Shown here piece after piece: positions 1-10,364 of a stretch of 64,000 nucleotides of DNA. The notes under the pieces are model-generated. The model made no database searches. It saw only the letters and a list, made by a program, of their open reading frames with translations, and was not told the DNA's origin. Source of the stretch: Paragordius varius (taxonomy: Eukaryota; Nematomorpha); contig OZ176052.1 in the NCBI GenBank assembly GCA_964247055.1, positions 2,976,001-3,040,000 on the forward strand. The letters are read 5' to 3'. Each line of letters starts with the position of its first letter. The stretch's first letter is position 1. The position numbers were made by a program, and so were the translations under genes.

Positions 1-395
1 TGATGCCATTTTTATTTTATAAAATTTTTGCAAAATATTTATTTAAATTTAAGGGTAAAATTAAAGCTAATTTATTATTTAAATTACATCTAACATTGAT
101 AGAATTAGAAAGAGCGCTTTATTTTGTATTATTTTTTATTTTATATTTTAACACATGTCACGTTGACGAAATTTTTACCTTTCGGTTTCAGCTTAAAGTA
201 AGTAATATCAAGTATTTTTGAATAAAAAATTTTACATATTTCGGTTTATTAATGATATATAAGTGCAAAATTTTGCCATGGTTTCGATTCCTTCCATACT
301 TTTTAAATATTTGATTTTAAACAGGCTTGGGGTATCCAACTACCCCAATTTGAATCGAAGGAATAAAATGAGTGTGATGTATCCAAGTGTTAATA
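1..395. repeat. Interspersed repeat E, copy 1 (cut by window edge)
   Basis: This stretch matches 26325-26675 in the same orientation over most of its length, with shared blocks such as CATCTAACAT, ATTTCGGTTTATTAATG and GCAAAATTTTGCCATGG. Shorter relics may lie at 21731-21790 and 38985-39060. The right part can fold: TGGGGTA at 328-334 pairs with TACCCCA at 341-347, inside an outer pair TTCGATTC (283-290) and GAATCGAA (352-359). No terminal inverted repeats or coding frame could be defined. It lies upstream of the first visible exportin-1 exon, presumably in an intron. The element class is unknown. Confidence 0.7.
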
Positions 396-855
396 TCGTT
401 ATAAAAAACTAGTATAATTAGGGTTGGATTTGACCGTGTAAAAGATAAGATGATAATAGGTTCGATCCCTAATGAATATACGCCATTAATTAAAATATCA
501 AAATTAATATGCCAATTAAGTTTTTTGTTAAGCTGACAATTAATAATCATTAAAACTAAAAATATTATAATTTAAAAAGTCGCATTTTATATATCACAGA
601 TATATAAAAATTAAATTTCTCTTGTGGTCAGAACCGATGCATCTTCAACTATTTTCATTATGATACAAATAAGTTTAATTTATTTTGGTTTTAATATATC
701 CGAAACTTTTTTTTGAGTTCCGTCGGTTATTTATTGTAGATTTACAGATTTTTAAGTCTTTTTTTCCGTCGCAAAAAAAGTCAAAAATTTAAATAATTTA
801 TTTTTTTAAAACTAAATATTTTCTTATAATAAATAATTTTTCCCTTATGAAATAG

Positions 856-3800
856 TTGTGATGGGTGGACCCTCTGGGAAATATCGTTTTGCAAACTCGG
901 TCAGATCAGGTCTTGTATCACCTCTAACCAATATTTTATCTACAATAAGGGATGCTGTTTTTGAACCAACCCTTGGTATGATAACGGCCAATTTCACCGA
1001 TTGGCCAGACCATCGGACAAATTTTTATGAATTCTTACAGGTATAATTATTTGTCGTTTCTTAGAAAAACCCTAATTTTAATTCATTTATAACTCTTTAA
1101 ATTTTTTTAAGTCGCTTACCTATGATGATTAGGATTTTATACCATTTGCACTTCAAGAGTGTCCTTGAACAGTTTAAGTTGGTCCTTGAACAATTCAAGT
1201 TGGCCCTCGAACAGTTGAAGTTGGTCCTTGAACATTTCAAGTTGGTCCTTTGACTTTTTTGTTTTGTTATTAACTTTTATCAGTCAAATCGTAAATAATT
1301 CATCTATTATATTGTTTTTAACCTATTTTCTATTATTTAACATAAATTCTAAATCGATATCAACTTTTAATCTTTGAGAAACCGTATATCTTTATTAATT
1401 TCTTAAAATAATTTTGGATATTTATAAGATTTTAATACGAAATGAAAAATATATAAGTTTTCTGGGTTAATAATTAAAAATTTTCATTAAAAACATTTAA
1501 AAGTCAATAATTTTGTTCAATTGAAAAAAAAATAGTTTGAAACAAAAAAGTGGTTTTAAATTAAAAAATTTATTTTTAAATGAATAAATATATAATAAAT
1601 AAAGAAAATTAGGTTAATAAATAATAAAATAAAAAAATAAATGCAATAATTATGATTAAATCAAAATTTATAAAGTTTAAGGACCAACTTACTGTTCAAG
1701 GACCAACTTGAATTGTTCAAGGACACTCTTGAAGTGCAAATGGTATATAATGGGTACAAAACACTGTATTTAACAACCCTATGTTTGCATCGGCTATAAA
1801 AAAAAGTTAAATATCGGCTGACTTTTACGGATTTCCACATATTAATTAAAAACTATATTTTTTATATAATATATATAATTACTGAATTATTATATAAATT
1901 ATCTAAAACAAAAAAAATTACTAATTTGTATATTTGATGCTAAAAATATAAAGTTAAAGATAATAACATTAAAATCACTTCCTCTCCATTAACATGTTTT
2001 AACATATATAAAATGAATGAATTAACATCGGTTGATTAATTACTGTAGTTACAATTTTGTAACGGAATATATGGGTAGTTTTTTCACGGGGAGGGGGGCG
2101 GGGGAATTATTGTAAAAATTAATTTATGATTTATATATAGACAATCGTGAATAGCCTTCTTATGTCAAATTACGATTACAATCTTTTGAAAACTGGAACG
2201 AATGATTATCTCTCACCCTTCTCTGCTACGCCTTATATGAATGGTAGGATGCTATTTTCTTTTATCATTTAATTAATTAATTGTATAATGCTAAATGGAT
2301 AAAAATTTAATATATAAAGTCACTGAATGGCCTACTTTTTCTAATATTTGATAATTTTTATGTATATTTTGGTTGCTGCTTTAAATAGTGTTTTTTATTA
2401 CTTATTTCTTTTTTATTATTGACAAGCAAATTTTCATACTGGGAATTTTTCGCAATTTAACTTAATGAAGTTGGTTTTAACGATTCTTTGTAAAATATTT
2501 CGCAAACAATTCTATGAATTTTTTTAATGGTGGTATTAGCATAAATACTATAATTTTACTCTTTGTTAAGGGAAGAGATTCTATATTATTGCATTAAGCT
2601 TTATATACATTTACACCTCAAATTTACCCTAAAATAAATCACGTGTGTTTAAGATTAATAATTACCTATATTTTTTGATATTAAAAGATGAAGTTTAAAA
2701 TTATAATAAAAAATAATAAACTATGTCATAAAGAGTTATATTAGCCCGAAAACACAAAAAAAAATTTTTAATTTGAATTGTTTAAAGGGGAATTGGAATT
2801 TTAAATGGTATATAATAAATTTTAGCTTTTATTTTTGTGAAAAAGTCTTTAATTTATAAATTTTACACATTGAAAACTCAATCTAATAAAATTTTTCAAA
2901 TGCCCAACTCATTCTATTGAATAATAAGCTGTAACTGTCTCGGCGGGTCAATATTTGGTATTTTTGCCTTTTAGATTCCCTTAATTTTTAAGGAAAAAAA
3001 GATATCCTATTGAATTTATCCCTTTTTTATAGTGTAATTGATGATATTATATGGGCAAAACTTGAAAATTTTTTAACAAAGAAAACTAACTATATTTTAA
3101 AATTATTCATTTTTTAATCATAACTCATTATTGTCTTAAGTTGCAAAATAGGGTATAGACCGGTGTTAATTGGTAGTTCAGAATTATAATTATTTAGGTT
3201 TTACGGAAAAAATCAAGGTTTGTAAAAGGATGGATGGCTGTTTTTTATTCAGAAAAAATATTTATCTTTTTATTTTTACGTTTTGTCTTTACAATTTAAT
3301 ACTATATTGTTAATATTAATTATACTATATATTTATTATTATAAAAACAGCATATTATAAATTTTGTAAAATTAAAATTTATTTATTTTTTTGCAGGAAA
3401 TGCCAATGTTACCGATTCAAGTATACCTAATGCAAATAATCATGTCGGCCCCATGGATCCCACACTCATGAATGAAATTGTGGAAAAAGAGTTTGGGGGC
3501 ATCCTTTGTTTCGATATAACTCAACCGGGTGGTGGGCCCAAATTTAAACTTTTTTTCGATAGCATAATTTGGGGCATTAAACATACGATGCGAAACGTGG
3601 CTGAAACAAGTATTTTTCATTTTATGAGGAAAAAATGGGATTTTTATTTTTAGATTTATTTCATTCTTTATTAAATTATAAATGATACCAGGGGTGTCCC
3701 ACAAAAATGGCTTTGCGGGCCGCACTTGAATAATATAGGACCGTTAATGAATATTATAATTGGATTATTAAACTGAACATATTTAACTAATATTTTCTAG

Positions 3801-6800
3801 TTTGTTGCCAATTGGAAAGATTTACTTAAAAAAATTTAAGTGTCATTTTTACTAAAATTTTGTGGGTATATTTGTATATATTTGGAAATGTTCAAATTTT
3901 TGCGGGCCACATAAGACATCTCGGAGGGCCGTCACACTGATATATATACTATATATTGGAACAGTTTATATGGAGAAAAATTTTTTTCTGTATATATATT
4001 GTCTTGTTAAAATTAAAAAATGACTACTGAACTACGGTTTCAAAATGTTTAAAATGGAGCCTTTTCATCCTTTAAAATAATGTTCACCTTATAATATTAT
4101 TATTATCTAATTATTCAAGTCAGTAAATTATTTATTCGATTTTATAATTAAAGTAGCACACATTAAATTTAGCCTACATTTAATTATTTATTCTCAAAAG
4201 AATTTATTTAGGCTTTCTCTGGATTTGAATTGGTTAAAATTTTAAAGAACCGTTTACCCTAAAATATTTGGAAAACTTTATATTTACCACAGTATTGTAT
4301 TCTTGAACTATTCTTATATATCTAAACATATTCTATATTAATTTTTCCTTTAATATAGGTTTGGATATATTGATCAATTTGTTGAAAAAGATTGAATTAC
4401 GATATGAGACGCGTGTTGCACAAAGCTTTTATCAGGCCTACTTTACATCCATATTGGAACATTTATTTTCTGTCGTCTCTGATACATCATTAACTGCTGG
4501 TATAAATATTCGATTTTTAATCTTTGGGTGTGGTTTTCTAGGGTCTTTTTGAATATTTAATTTGGAAAACTTTAATATCACATTTATTTATTTATTTTAA
4601 AACGGTGTGCATTTTTATATGTATGTTTTGTGCTAAATGATATATAAATTAATCTACTGTAATTATAAGAGAATAATTATCCAGTAATTTTTTATATATT
4701 CTATGTTAAAATGGGATTTAATACCTAAAATGTTTTATATTATTTGTATTGTAGATTTGTTTGCGCAATCCCTTGTGTTGGAGCACTGTTATCAAGTTGT
4801 GGAAAATGGTAAATATTATTATTATTGATTATTTTTTAACGTAAAAAATTATTTGGGTGATTAGTATTAGTATATGTTTTGAAAAAGGAGCATGTTTTCA
4901 AAGACATTGCTAAAAATATTTATTAACCCTATTAAATTTAGAATGGTTATTTTTTTGGGGGAGGGGGGGGATTGTTTACTAAACCCTTTTTTCATCGTGT
5001 TAGAAATGGTGTACACTTTCAATCTAATAAAGGATTTTGAATGCTTGAATAAGATTTTTCGCTAATTATAACCGTATTTAAGTTAACAAGTCTTTGGCGA
5101 CACGAATGAATTACATTATATTGTGTCAACGAGAACTAATATTTTATGTGATAGATAATAGTTTGAATAATCGTAAAATTTTTAAAATTGCACTATATTT
5201 AAAATTTTCGATACATGAATGGACGAGAATTCAAATTATTATTTTAACCTAAGGAATTTTTTGACTTTGAAAGTTAAACAGCCCAAAAAAATTTTGTTTA
5301 CCCTGGTTTTTTTGTGTACAAAAACAATAACATATTATATATAACTTGATTTTTTTGATTATGCGCCCTCTTTATCAAAATTTTACTAAAAAAATATTTT
5401 TCTTTGAAAATATACAAGTAATGCCCATTTGTAATATATCATTCGAAAGAGTAATAAAAACTCTATAAAATGCATACTAATATGTATTACATCGACACTT
5501 AATATTGGACACAAAGAGCGACAAACGCGCGAAGCGAGAGCATTTTTTTAATTATTATATTTTTTAAACTAATGGATGAAAATAGCTTAAACTTTGTTTA
5601 GATGGTGATGAATGTCCAAAAAAGATAACACAAGAAAGTTTTTTTGATTAAAACATTTTTTTATTGCTTTTATGTCACTCAAAACAGCCATTTTTAAGTT
5701 TTTTGTTTTTTAAAAACTACCATCTCATCAATATTAATTTATTTTCTTTATAATGCTGATAATTTCGAAATTTTAAAGATAAAAACAAAGTTTAAGGTAT
5801 TTTTGATCTTTTATAGCCATTATGTAATAAATTTACTGTTATAACTATGCATTTTAGTATCCACTAGGTAAAATATTTATGATAATAATAATTTTTATTA
5901 AAAAAGCAAGCCTAAAGCTTTTTCAAACATTTTTTTTAAATTAAATACTAATATAACACTAATAATTATATTAAAATAATTTATATGATTTTCAAATTAG
6001 CTTGTCTGTGAAAATTCTTGACTTATTTGAGGATTGAAAATTTCGACCATTTAAATCCAAATAACTTTTACATCCGATTGATTTAAATGACTTACTACCA
6101 TTTAAAATATGCAGTTTTTTGCGCTCTTTCGAATGATATAAAATACTTGGCTTCATATCTAAAACTTTTAATTTTCGAAATTTTGAGTTTAATGTTAAAT
6201 TGGGGCCAAAAATTATCGATAAACTCTAGTATAAAAAAATTCTTCCATGCTAGACCAATTTTCTTTTCAGATATACTAATTATGTACTTTAATGAAATAA
6301 ATTTTAAATTTACAAGAATGGCAGTTAAAAAAAGTTAAAATTTGTTGTCTAGTGTAATATATTGCAAAATTTACAAATTATTATTTTTGATTGATTACTA
6401 GTGATTTTATGAATTTTTAACACCAAAAATTGTTTTTTTTTTCTAGGGAAATTGCCGCAATTTGATCCCAGTATGACAAATGTTGAATATATACGGCAAT
6501 ACACGTACAAACTATTGAAAACAGCCTTCCCACATCTCACGGAGTAAAATGATTAATCTAAATATATTTATAATTTTCTTAATTTGATATTTTTTATCCG
6601 AAATCTAGATTAACTTTTATTTAAAACTAAAAATTTTGATGTTTTAATTAATTTTATCGTTATTTAGTCCGCAAATAAATTTAACCATTCAAGGATTCTT
6701 TACGCATACTGATCTTGCGTTCCGTGAACACCTTCGTGATTTTTTGGTTCAAATCAGGGTATGTTTTTCCATTTAAATAAATATAAAATATCATTTAATT

Positions 6801-7944
6801 CTAAATTCTTAAACAATATATATCTACATTATTTTCTAAGAGTAAAAATTAATATTCTTTATAAATAGAATTTTATATATATACATTTGTTTTTGCAAAA
6901 TAAATTAAGTTGCAAAATAAGAAAATATATATTTTAATTAATAATATACTCCAATTTTATAGATTATATTGAAAAAATTTAATTTCATTACATTGTTATA
7001 TATATCTTTTTGTGCCGTAAATGCGGAAAATATAATTATGAATATAATGACCCCTATTGTTGGATATATGGGTTATTATCCGCTTCATAAACCTTGCAAT
7101 AATATGTATATATTTAACTTTAGTTTAAAATTTATTCTATATCAAATTTTATATTGTTAAAAGTATCCATTTTAATGGTTTCTTATTTTACAGTATAGTA
7201 GGGCAATTTGCAACACAGTAGTATTGTATGGTTTAAATTAAGGAAAGTTTATTCAATATTTTGTTGTTTTTTCCATACAGCACTTTGTTGCAAATTACTC
7301 AACTAAAAGGTGTGAAATATGCAACCATTAAAATGCACACTGCAATAATAATATTCTACAGATATTTCAAAAAATTATAAAAATGTTTTCTCAAATTAAT
7401 AAGTAAATAATGGGGGCAGTTCTCTTTGTATATATTTATAAACATTACCTCGGTTCCAAATAGGAGTATTCTGGAACCGATGACGCTGATTTATATTTGG
7501 CTGAAAAAGAACAGGCATTGAAAAAGGCTCAAGAAGAAAAATTGGCTTCATTGGCTACGATACCTGGTACCTATATTTTTTATTTAAATAAAAAAAGGAT
7601 AAATATGTTTTCCTATTGTTTAATATTTATATTTGAATCAAAAACAATTTTAGATTTTTAAAATTATATTGGCAAATGCTTGAGTTTGTTTTATTTTTGT
7701 TAGCTATATATAAATTTAAAAAATGAAGTCAACAGAACTATTTACGCAAAAAAACTATGCACCCAAAACTAATTATTTTTTCGCAAAAAGATGTTTTAGC
7801 CAAAAAAAATTTAATCCGTTTTTTTATAAAATTATTTAGAATTTTTTTGAAACATTATGGTTTATTATGTGTTTAATTTTATTTTGTGTTTGTTTTATAG
7901 GTATGATAAAGCCTAGTGAAATATCGGAAGAGATGCAACAATAA
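856..7944 (+). CDS. XPO1: Exportin-1 (CRM1), C-terminal part, nine exons
   Basis: Exportin-1 is the karyopherin that carries leucine-rich NES cargo out of the nucleus with RanGTP. Exons read in one consistent frame: 856-1040, 2141-2243, 3397-3609, 4359-4499, 4755-4808, 6447-6543, 6668-6758, 7464-7566, 7901-7944 (stop TAA). The visible part is about 342 residues, against about 1070 for the whole family protein; the N-terminal two thirds lie left of the window. Diagnostic stretches are FFDSIIWGIKHTMRNVAET, AQSFYQAYFTSILEHLFSVV, LLKTAFPHL, FREHLRDFLVQI and the end ISEEMQQ, all closely like the C-terminal HEAT repeats and tail of CRM1. Exons two and three add about 65 residues, partly Asn-rich, before FKLFFDSIIW that other CRM1 proteins lack. 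The first exon boundary is the least certain. Introns of 124-1638 bp hold elements of families A, B, C, D and a hAT-like copy. Confidence 0.93.
1138..1747. mobile_element. Family A MITE-like element, copy A1
   Basis: A 610-bp non-coding element in an exportin-1 intron. The left end reads TATACCATTTGCACTTCAAG and the right end is its reverse complement. Inside each end are head-to-tail 21-bp units (consensus close to TTGGTCCTTGAACAATTCAA plus G): about four on the left and two to three on the right in opposite orientation. The A+T-rich core from about 1250 to 1675 is shared with A2 (38111-38696) and, in inverted orientation, with A3 (58677-59250). No transposase is present, so it is probably non-autonomous. 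The host duplication could be TA or TATA and cannot be told from the terminal bases. Confidence 0.85.
2088..2104 (+). other. G-rich tract in XPO1 intron
   Basis: A run of 15 G in 17 bases, interrupted by one A and one C, ending 36 bases before the acceptor of the exon at 2141. A second such tract lies at 4957-4970. Both stand out strongly in this A+T-rich sequence. A role in RNA or DNA structure is possible but nothing shows it. Confidence 0.6.
2603..2812. mobile_element. Family B MITE-like element, short copy B1
   Basis: A 210-bp copy in an exportin-1 intron. The ends are TATACATTTACACCTCAAAT and the inverted TTAAATGGTATA. The core shares ATTACCTATATTTTTT, AAACTATG.CATAA and GAGTTATATTAGCCCGAAAA with B2 (30418-31172) and B3 (59727-60222). 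Only about one 21-bp unit remains at each end, so this looks like the compact form of the family. Confidence 0.75.
3225..3310. mobile_element. Family D element fragment D4
   Basis: AAAAATATTTATCTTTTTAT followed by TTTTACGTTTTGTC resembles the right half of the D elements at 41525-41802, 32146-32426 and 59885-60152. The left half is too diverged to place. It lies in the exportin-1 intron before the exon at 3397. Confidence 0.45.
3689..3939. mobile_element. hAT-like non-autonomous element, copy 1
   Basis: It begins CAGGGGTGTCCCACAAAAAT followed by GCGGGCCGCACTTG, and contains GCGGGCCACATAAGACATC near the right end, which closes in GTCACACTG. The CAGGGGTGTCC start and the inward-facing GGCCGC block are typical of hAT terminal repeats known from many animals. 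The right end is diverged and no clean 8-bp target duplication is visible. It lies in the exportin-1 intron between the exons ending at 3609 and starting at 4359. Confidence 0.65.
4809..6446 (+). other. XPO1 intron with inverted 17-bp match, otherwise featureless
   Basis: The longest visible exportin-1 intron. A 14-base G-rich tract lies at 4957-4970. A perfect 17-bp inverted pair (TATATCATTCGAAAGAG at 5435-5451 and its complement at 6124-6140) may mark a decayed element, but no ends could be traced. The 83-codon frame at 6087 is hydrophobic, A+T-driven and unlike any protein I know, so it is not called a gene. Confidence 0.5.
7162..7342. mobile_element. Family C long-inverted-repeat MITE, copy C1
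   Basis: About 180 bp of imperfect palindrome in the exportin-1 intron before the exon at 7464. The left arm contains CATTTTAATGG and AGTAGGGCAATTTGCAACAC. The right arm contains TTGTTGCAAATTACTC, GTGTGAAATATGCAACCATT and AAAATGCACACTG. It matches C3 (61459-61640) in both arms. The outermost left bases are diverged from the CAGTATGC consensus. Confidence 0.7.
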
Positions 7945-9619
7945 TATACCACGAATATATTGCTTAAATTTTTTTTAAAAAATTTTTGTTAAATCACAGC
8001 GCAATTTTTGCATCCTATTTTTAACACAACTAAAATTTACCCTTTATTATTATTATTATGATCTCTCAATTTATTATCAAGTAGCAACTATAAAATTGCA
8101 AAATTTTCGATTTCGAAAATCCGATGCGAACGTTTGATTTAAAAAATTTATTAATAATCTATAATATACTGCTACCAGTTATTTAAACCTAGTTTTTTAC
8201 CATAAAAAATCCATTTTTTAACAAAATTCATATATATGGGGGGCGGATGACTATTATGGTTAGTTTATAATTATTATATTTGTTTAATTTTGCACACTGA
8301 CAATATACTATTATTATAGTCTCATAATTATTATTACTATATGTCTATACATGTATATACTGTGTTGTGCTCTACCTATATGCTGATGTTTTTTTTTCAC
8401 TTGATATATAATTAATATGCCCAACATGTCCATGATGATATTTGTTCATTACTACACGTGTATACATCCTCTCATTTGGATGTATAATATCATTTCATAT
8501 ATATTACATTATTACCATCGTGTAAAACAAATGTTGATATTGATGATAGATGTGCCCTATTATGCATTAGGAGACACACATCTAAAAACATTTGGCGTTT
8601 TTTGAAACTGTGGATACATTTTTAATTATGTATCCCCATTTTATGGATGCCATAGTGTTGTTTAAATAAATATTAAACCTAACGGATTGATTATTATATT
8701 TATTAGGGAGGTTATTGATATGGCAGGTTTTATTTATGTGTTAGTTTAAGCTTTTTTTGTTTTTGTCAAATTATAAATATTCGTATAAAATTTATGGAAG
8801 TTGTTGGTTAAAATTAATTGCATGATGCTTTTTGAAAGGAGAAAATAGCGTATGAAGGTGAATAAATATTTATGCATTCATTCTCGAGAAATTGAAAAAA
8901 TACGTGGCATAGCTTGAAGAAAGCATAATTCGTTTACCTAATTTTTTTTATTGAATAACTAGAGCAAATTACACCACCCTTTGATTACTCCAAGGAGCCT
9001 TATCAGATTTTCTAATAAGATCCAATAACATTAGTGAAGAAACAATCTTACCAGGTTCGTAATTATGTAACCGTCATAATGGGCCCAAACTTTTAATAAG
9101 CATTATATTATCAAAGTTGTAGAAAAAAATATATTTTTTAGCATTTGAAACATGTGAAACTGTAACATAATACTAAGATATATTAAAACACTCTTTCTAC
9201 TTAGTTGGATTTTTACCACCTTAAAATTAGATTTGAATCATTTGTTCGCTTTCAAACTTAAATAGCGATTTCACAAAAAAATGAAAATCGAATCATTGAT
9301 TCAAATATAGAAGATATACTGTGTTCAGCACCATTAATTTGGTATAATATCTTTCCATCATATTTAATACTATAAAATAATGCGCTTCAGCCAAATTTTC
9401 CCATTTAATAATCAAAGTTTGTTATTTTAAAAAAAATTTAGTTGTTCTAGCATAAATAAAAAATTATTATCGCATAATTTCAGTTTTGCGTTTATTTTAA
9501 GAATTACTAACCTATTTTAGCGGAGGCATTTGAGATTTTCGGAGCTTGCATCTCAATCAACGTCCTTTTTATAGTGTTTTAATTTTTAAATCGTTTTTAA
9601 TATGTATTGATAAAAAATT
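7945..9619. other. Intergenic DNA downstream of XPO1, nothing recognised
   Basis: About 1.7 kb of A+T-rich sequence after the exportin-1 stop. Open frames here are short and unlike known proteins. No inverted-repeat element matching the window's families was found. Confidence 0.5.
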
Positions 9620-9765
9620 TGTTATGACATAGGTGAGCTCGCTAATTTTGCGATTTTTGGATATGGAACAATTACCGAAAAATTTGAAATTTTTATAAGC
9701 CCCAAAACCAAAAGCACTATGAGCATCCTACATTTTTCTTTCACACTATATTAATCAAAATAAAT
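9620..9765. repeat. Interspersed repeat F, copy 1
   Basis: ATATGGAACAATTACC, the following AAATTTTTATAAG and ATGAGCATCCT match, with changes, the segment at 27190-27300 (ATATGGAGCAGTTACCC, AAATTTTATAAAG, ATGATAATCCT). The two copies have the same orientation. Boundaries and class are unknown. Confidence 0.4.
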
Positions 9766-10364
9766 TATACAATTCCCTACCCTCTTCGATTGGGGACCTC
9801 TATATATGTAAATTGATAATGTGGTTAAAAAAATTAATAAATACATGAATAATCAATTTAGTTTTTTTGTTGGCTGTCAAATGTGTGAAGAGATGTCATA
9901 ATAAATTTTGCATAAATTTTCACATGGATTACTAATTAAAAAATAAGCAAAACTCTATTTTGTCTACTAGTGAATTTTTTTAAATAAAATAAGGATTTTA
10001 CAAGTTTGTTAAGCTACGTTGCGTACATAATTTATTAGAATTTTCATAAGACAGAATAGTTATTTCATAGAAAATTTTCTAAAAAATTGGTGATGCATAA
10101 ATATTGATGTTAATGTGATAAGCATACTACAAACATGGATAATAATACCATAAATAATATCCTCAAAATTTAAAAAAAGTTTTTGGTGGTTTCGATAATA
10201 TATTTTTACCTGGCTTTATATATATATATATATATATATATTGTAATCATTTTTTATGGTAAATATTTCAATCGGTAAATACATGCTTAAAAATTAAAAA
10301 CATATTTGAAAAAAGACTTTTTTAAAGAAAATAAGGGTCCTGCAACTTTCAAGCGATTAATTGT
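9766..10364. other. Intergenic DNA with TA microsatellite
   Basis: A+T-rich sequence without a gene. A TA dinucleotide run occupies about 10218-10241. The LINE begins at its right edge. Confidence 0.5.

Noticed and set aside
420-495. tRNA-like B box GGTTCGATCCC at about 478
   Set aside because: No matching A box or cloverleaf could be placed around it; at most a SINE fragment beside repeat E.
3417-3725. 102-codon minus-strand frame
   Set aside because: It overlaps the exportin-1 exon at 3397-3609 on the opposite strand and is explained by it.
6087-6338. 83-codon frame in an exportin-1 intron
   Set aside because: Composition is driven by A+T content, no motif is recognisable, and splice sites on both sides are accounted for by known exons.
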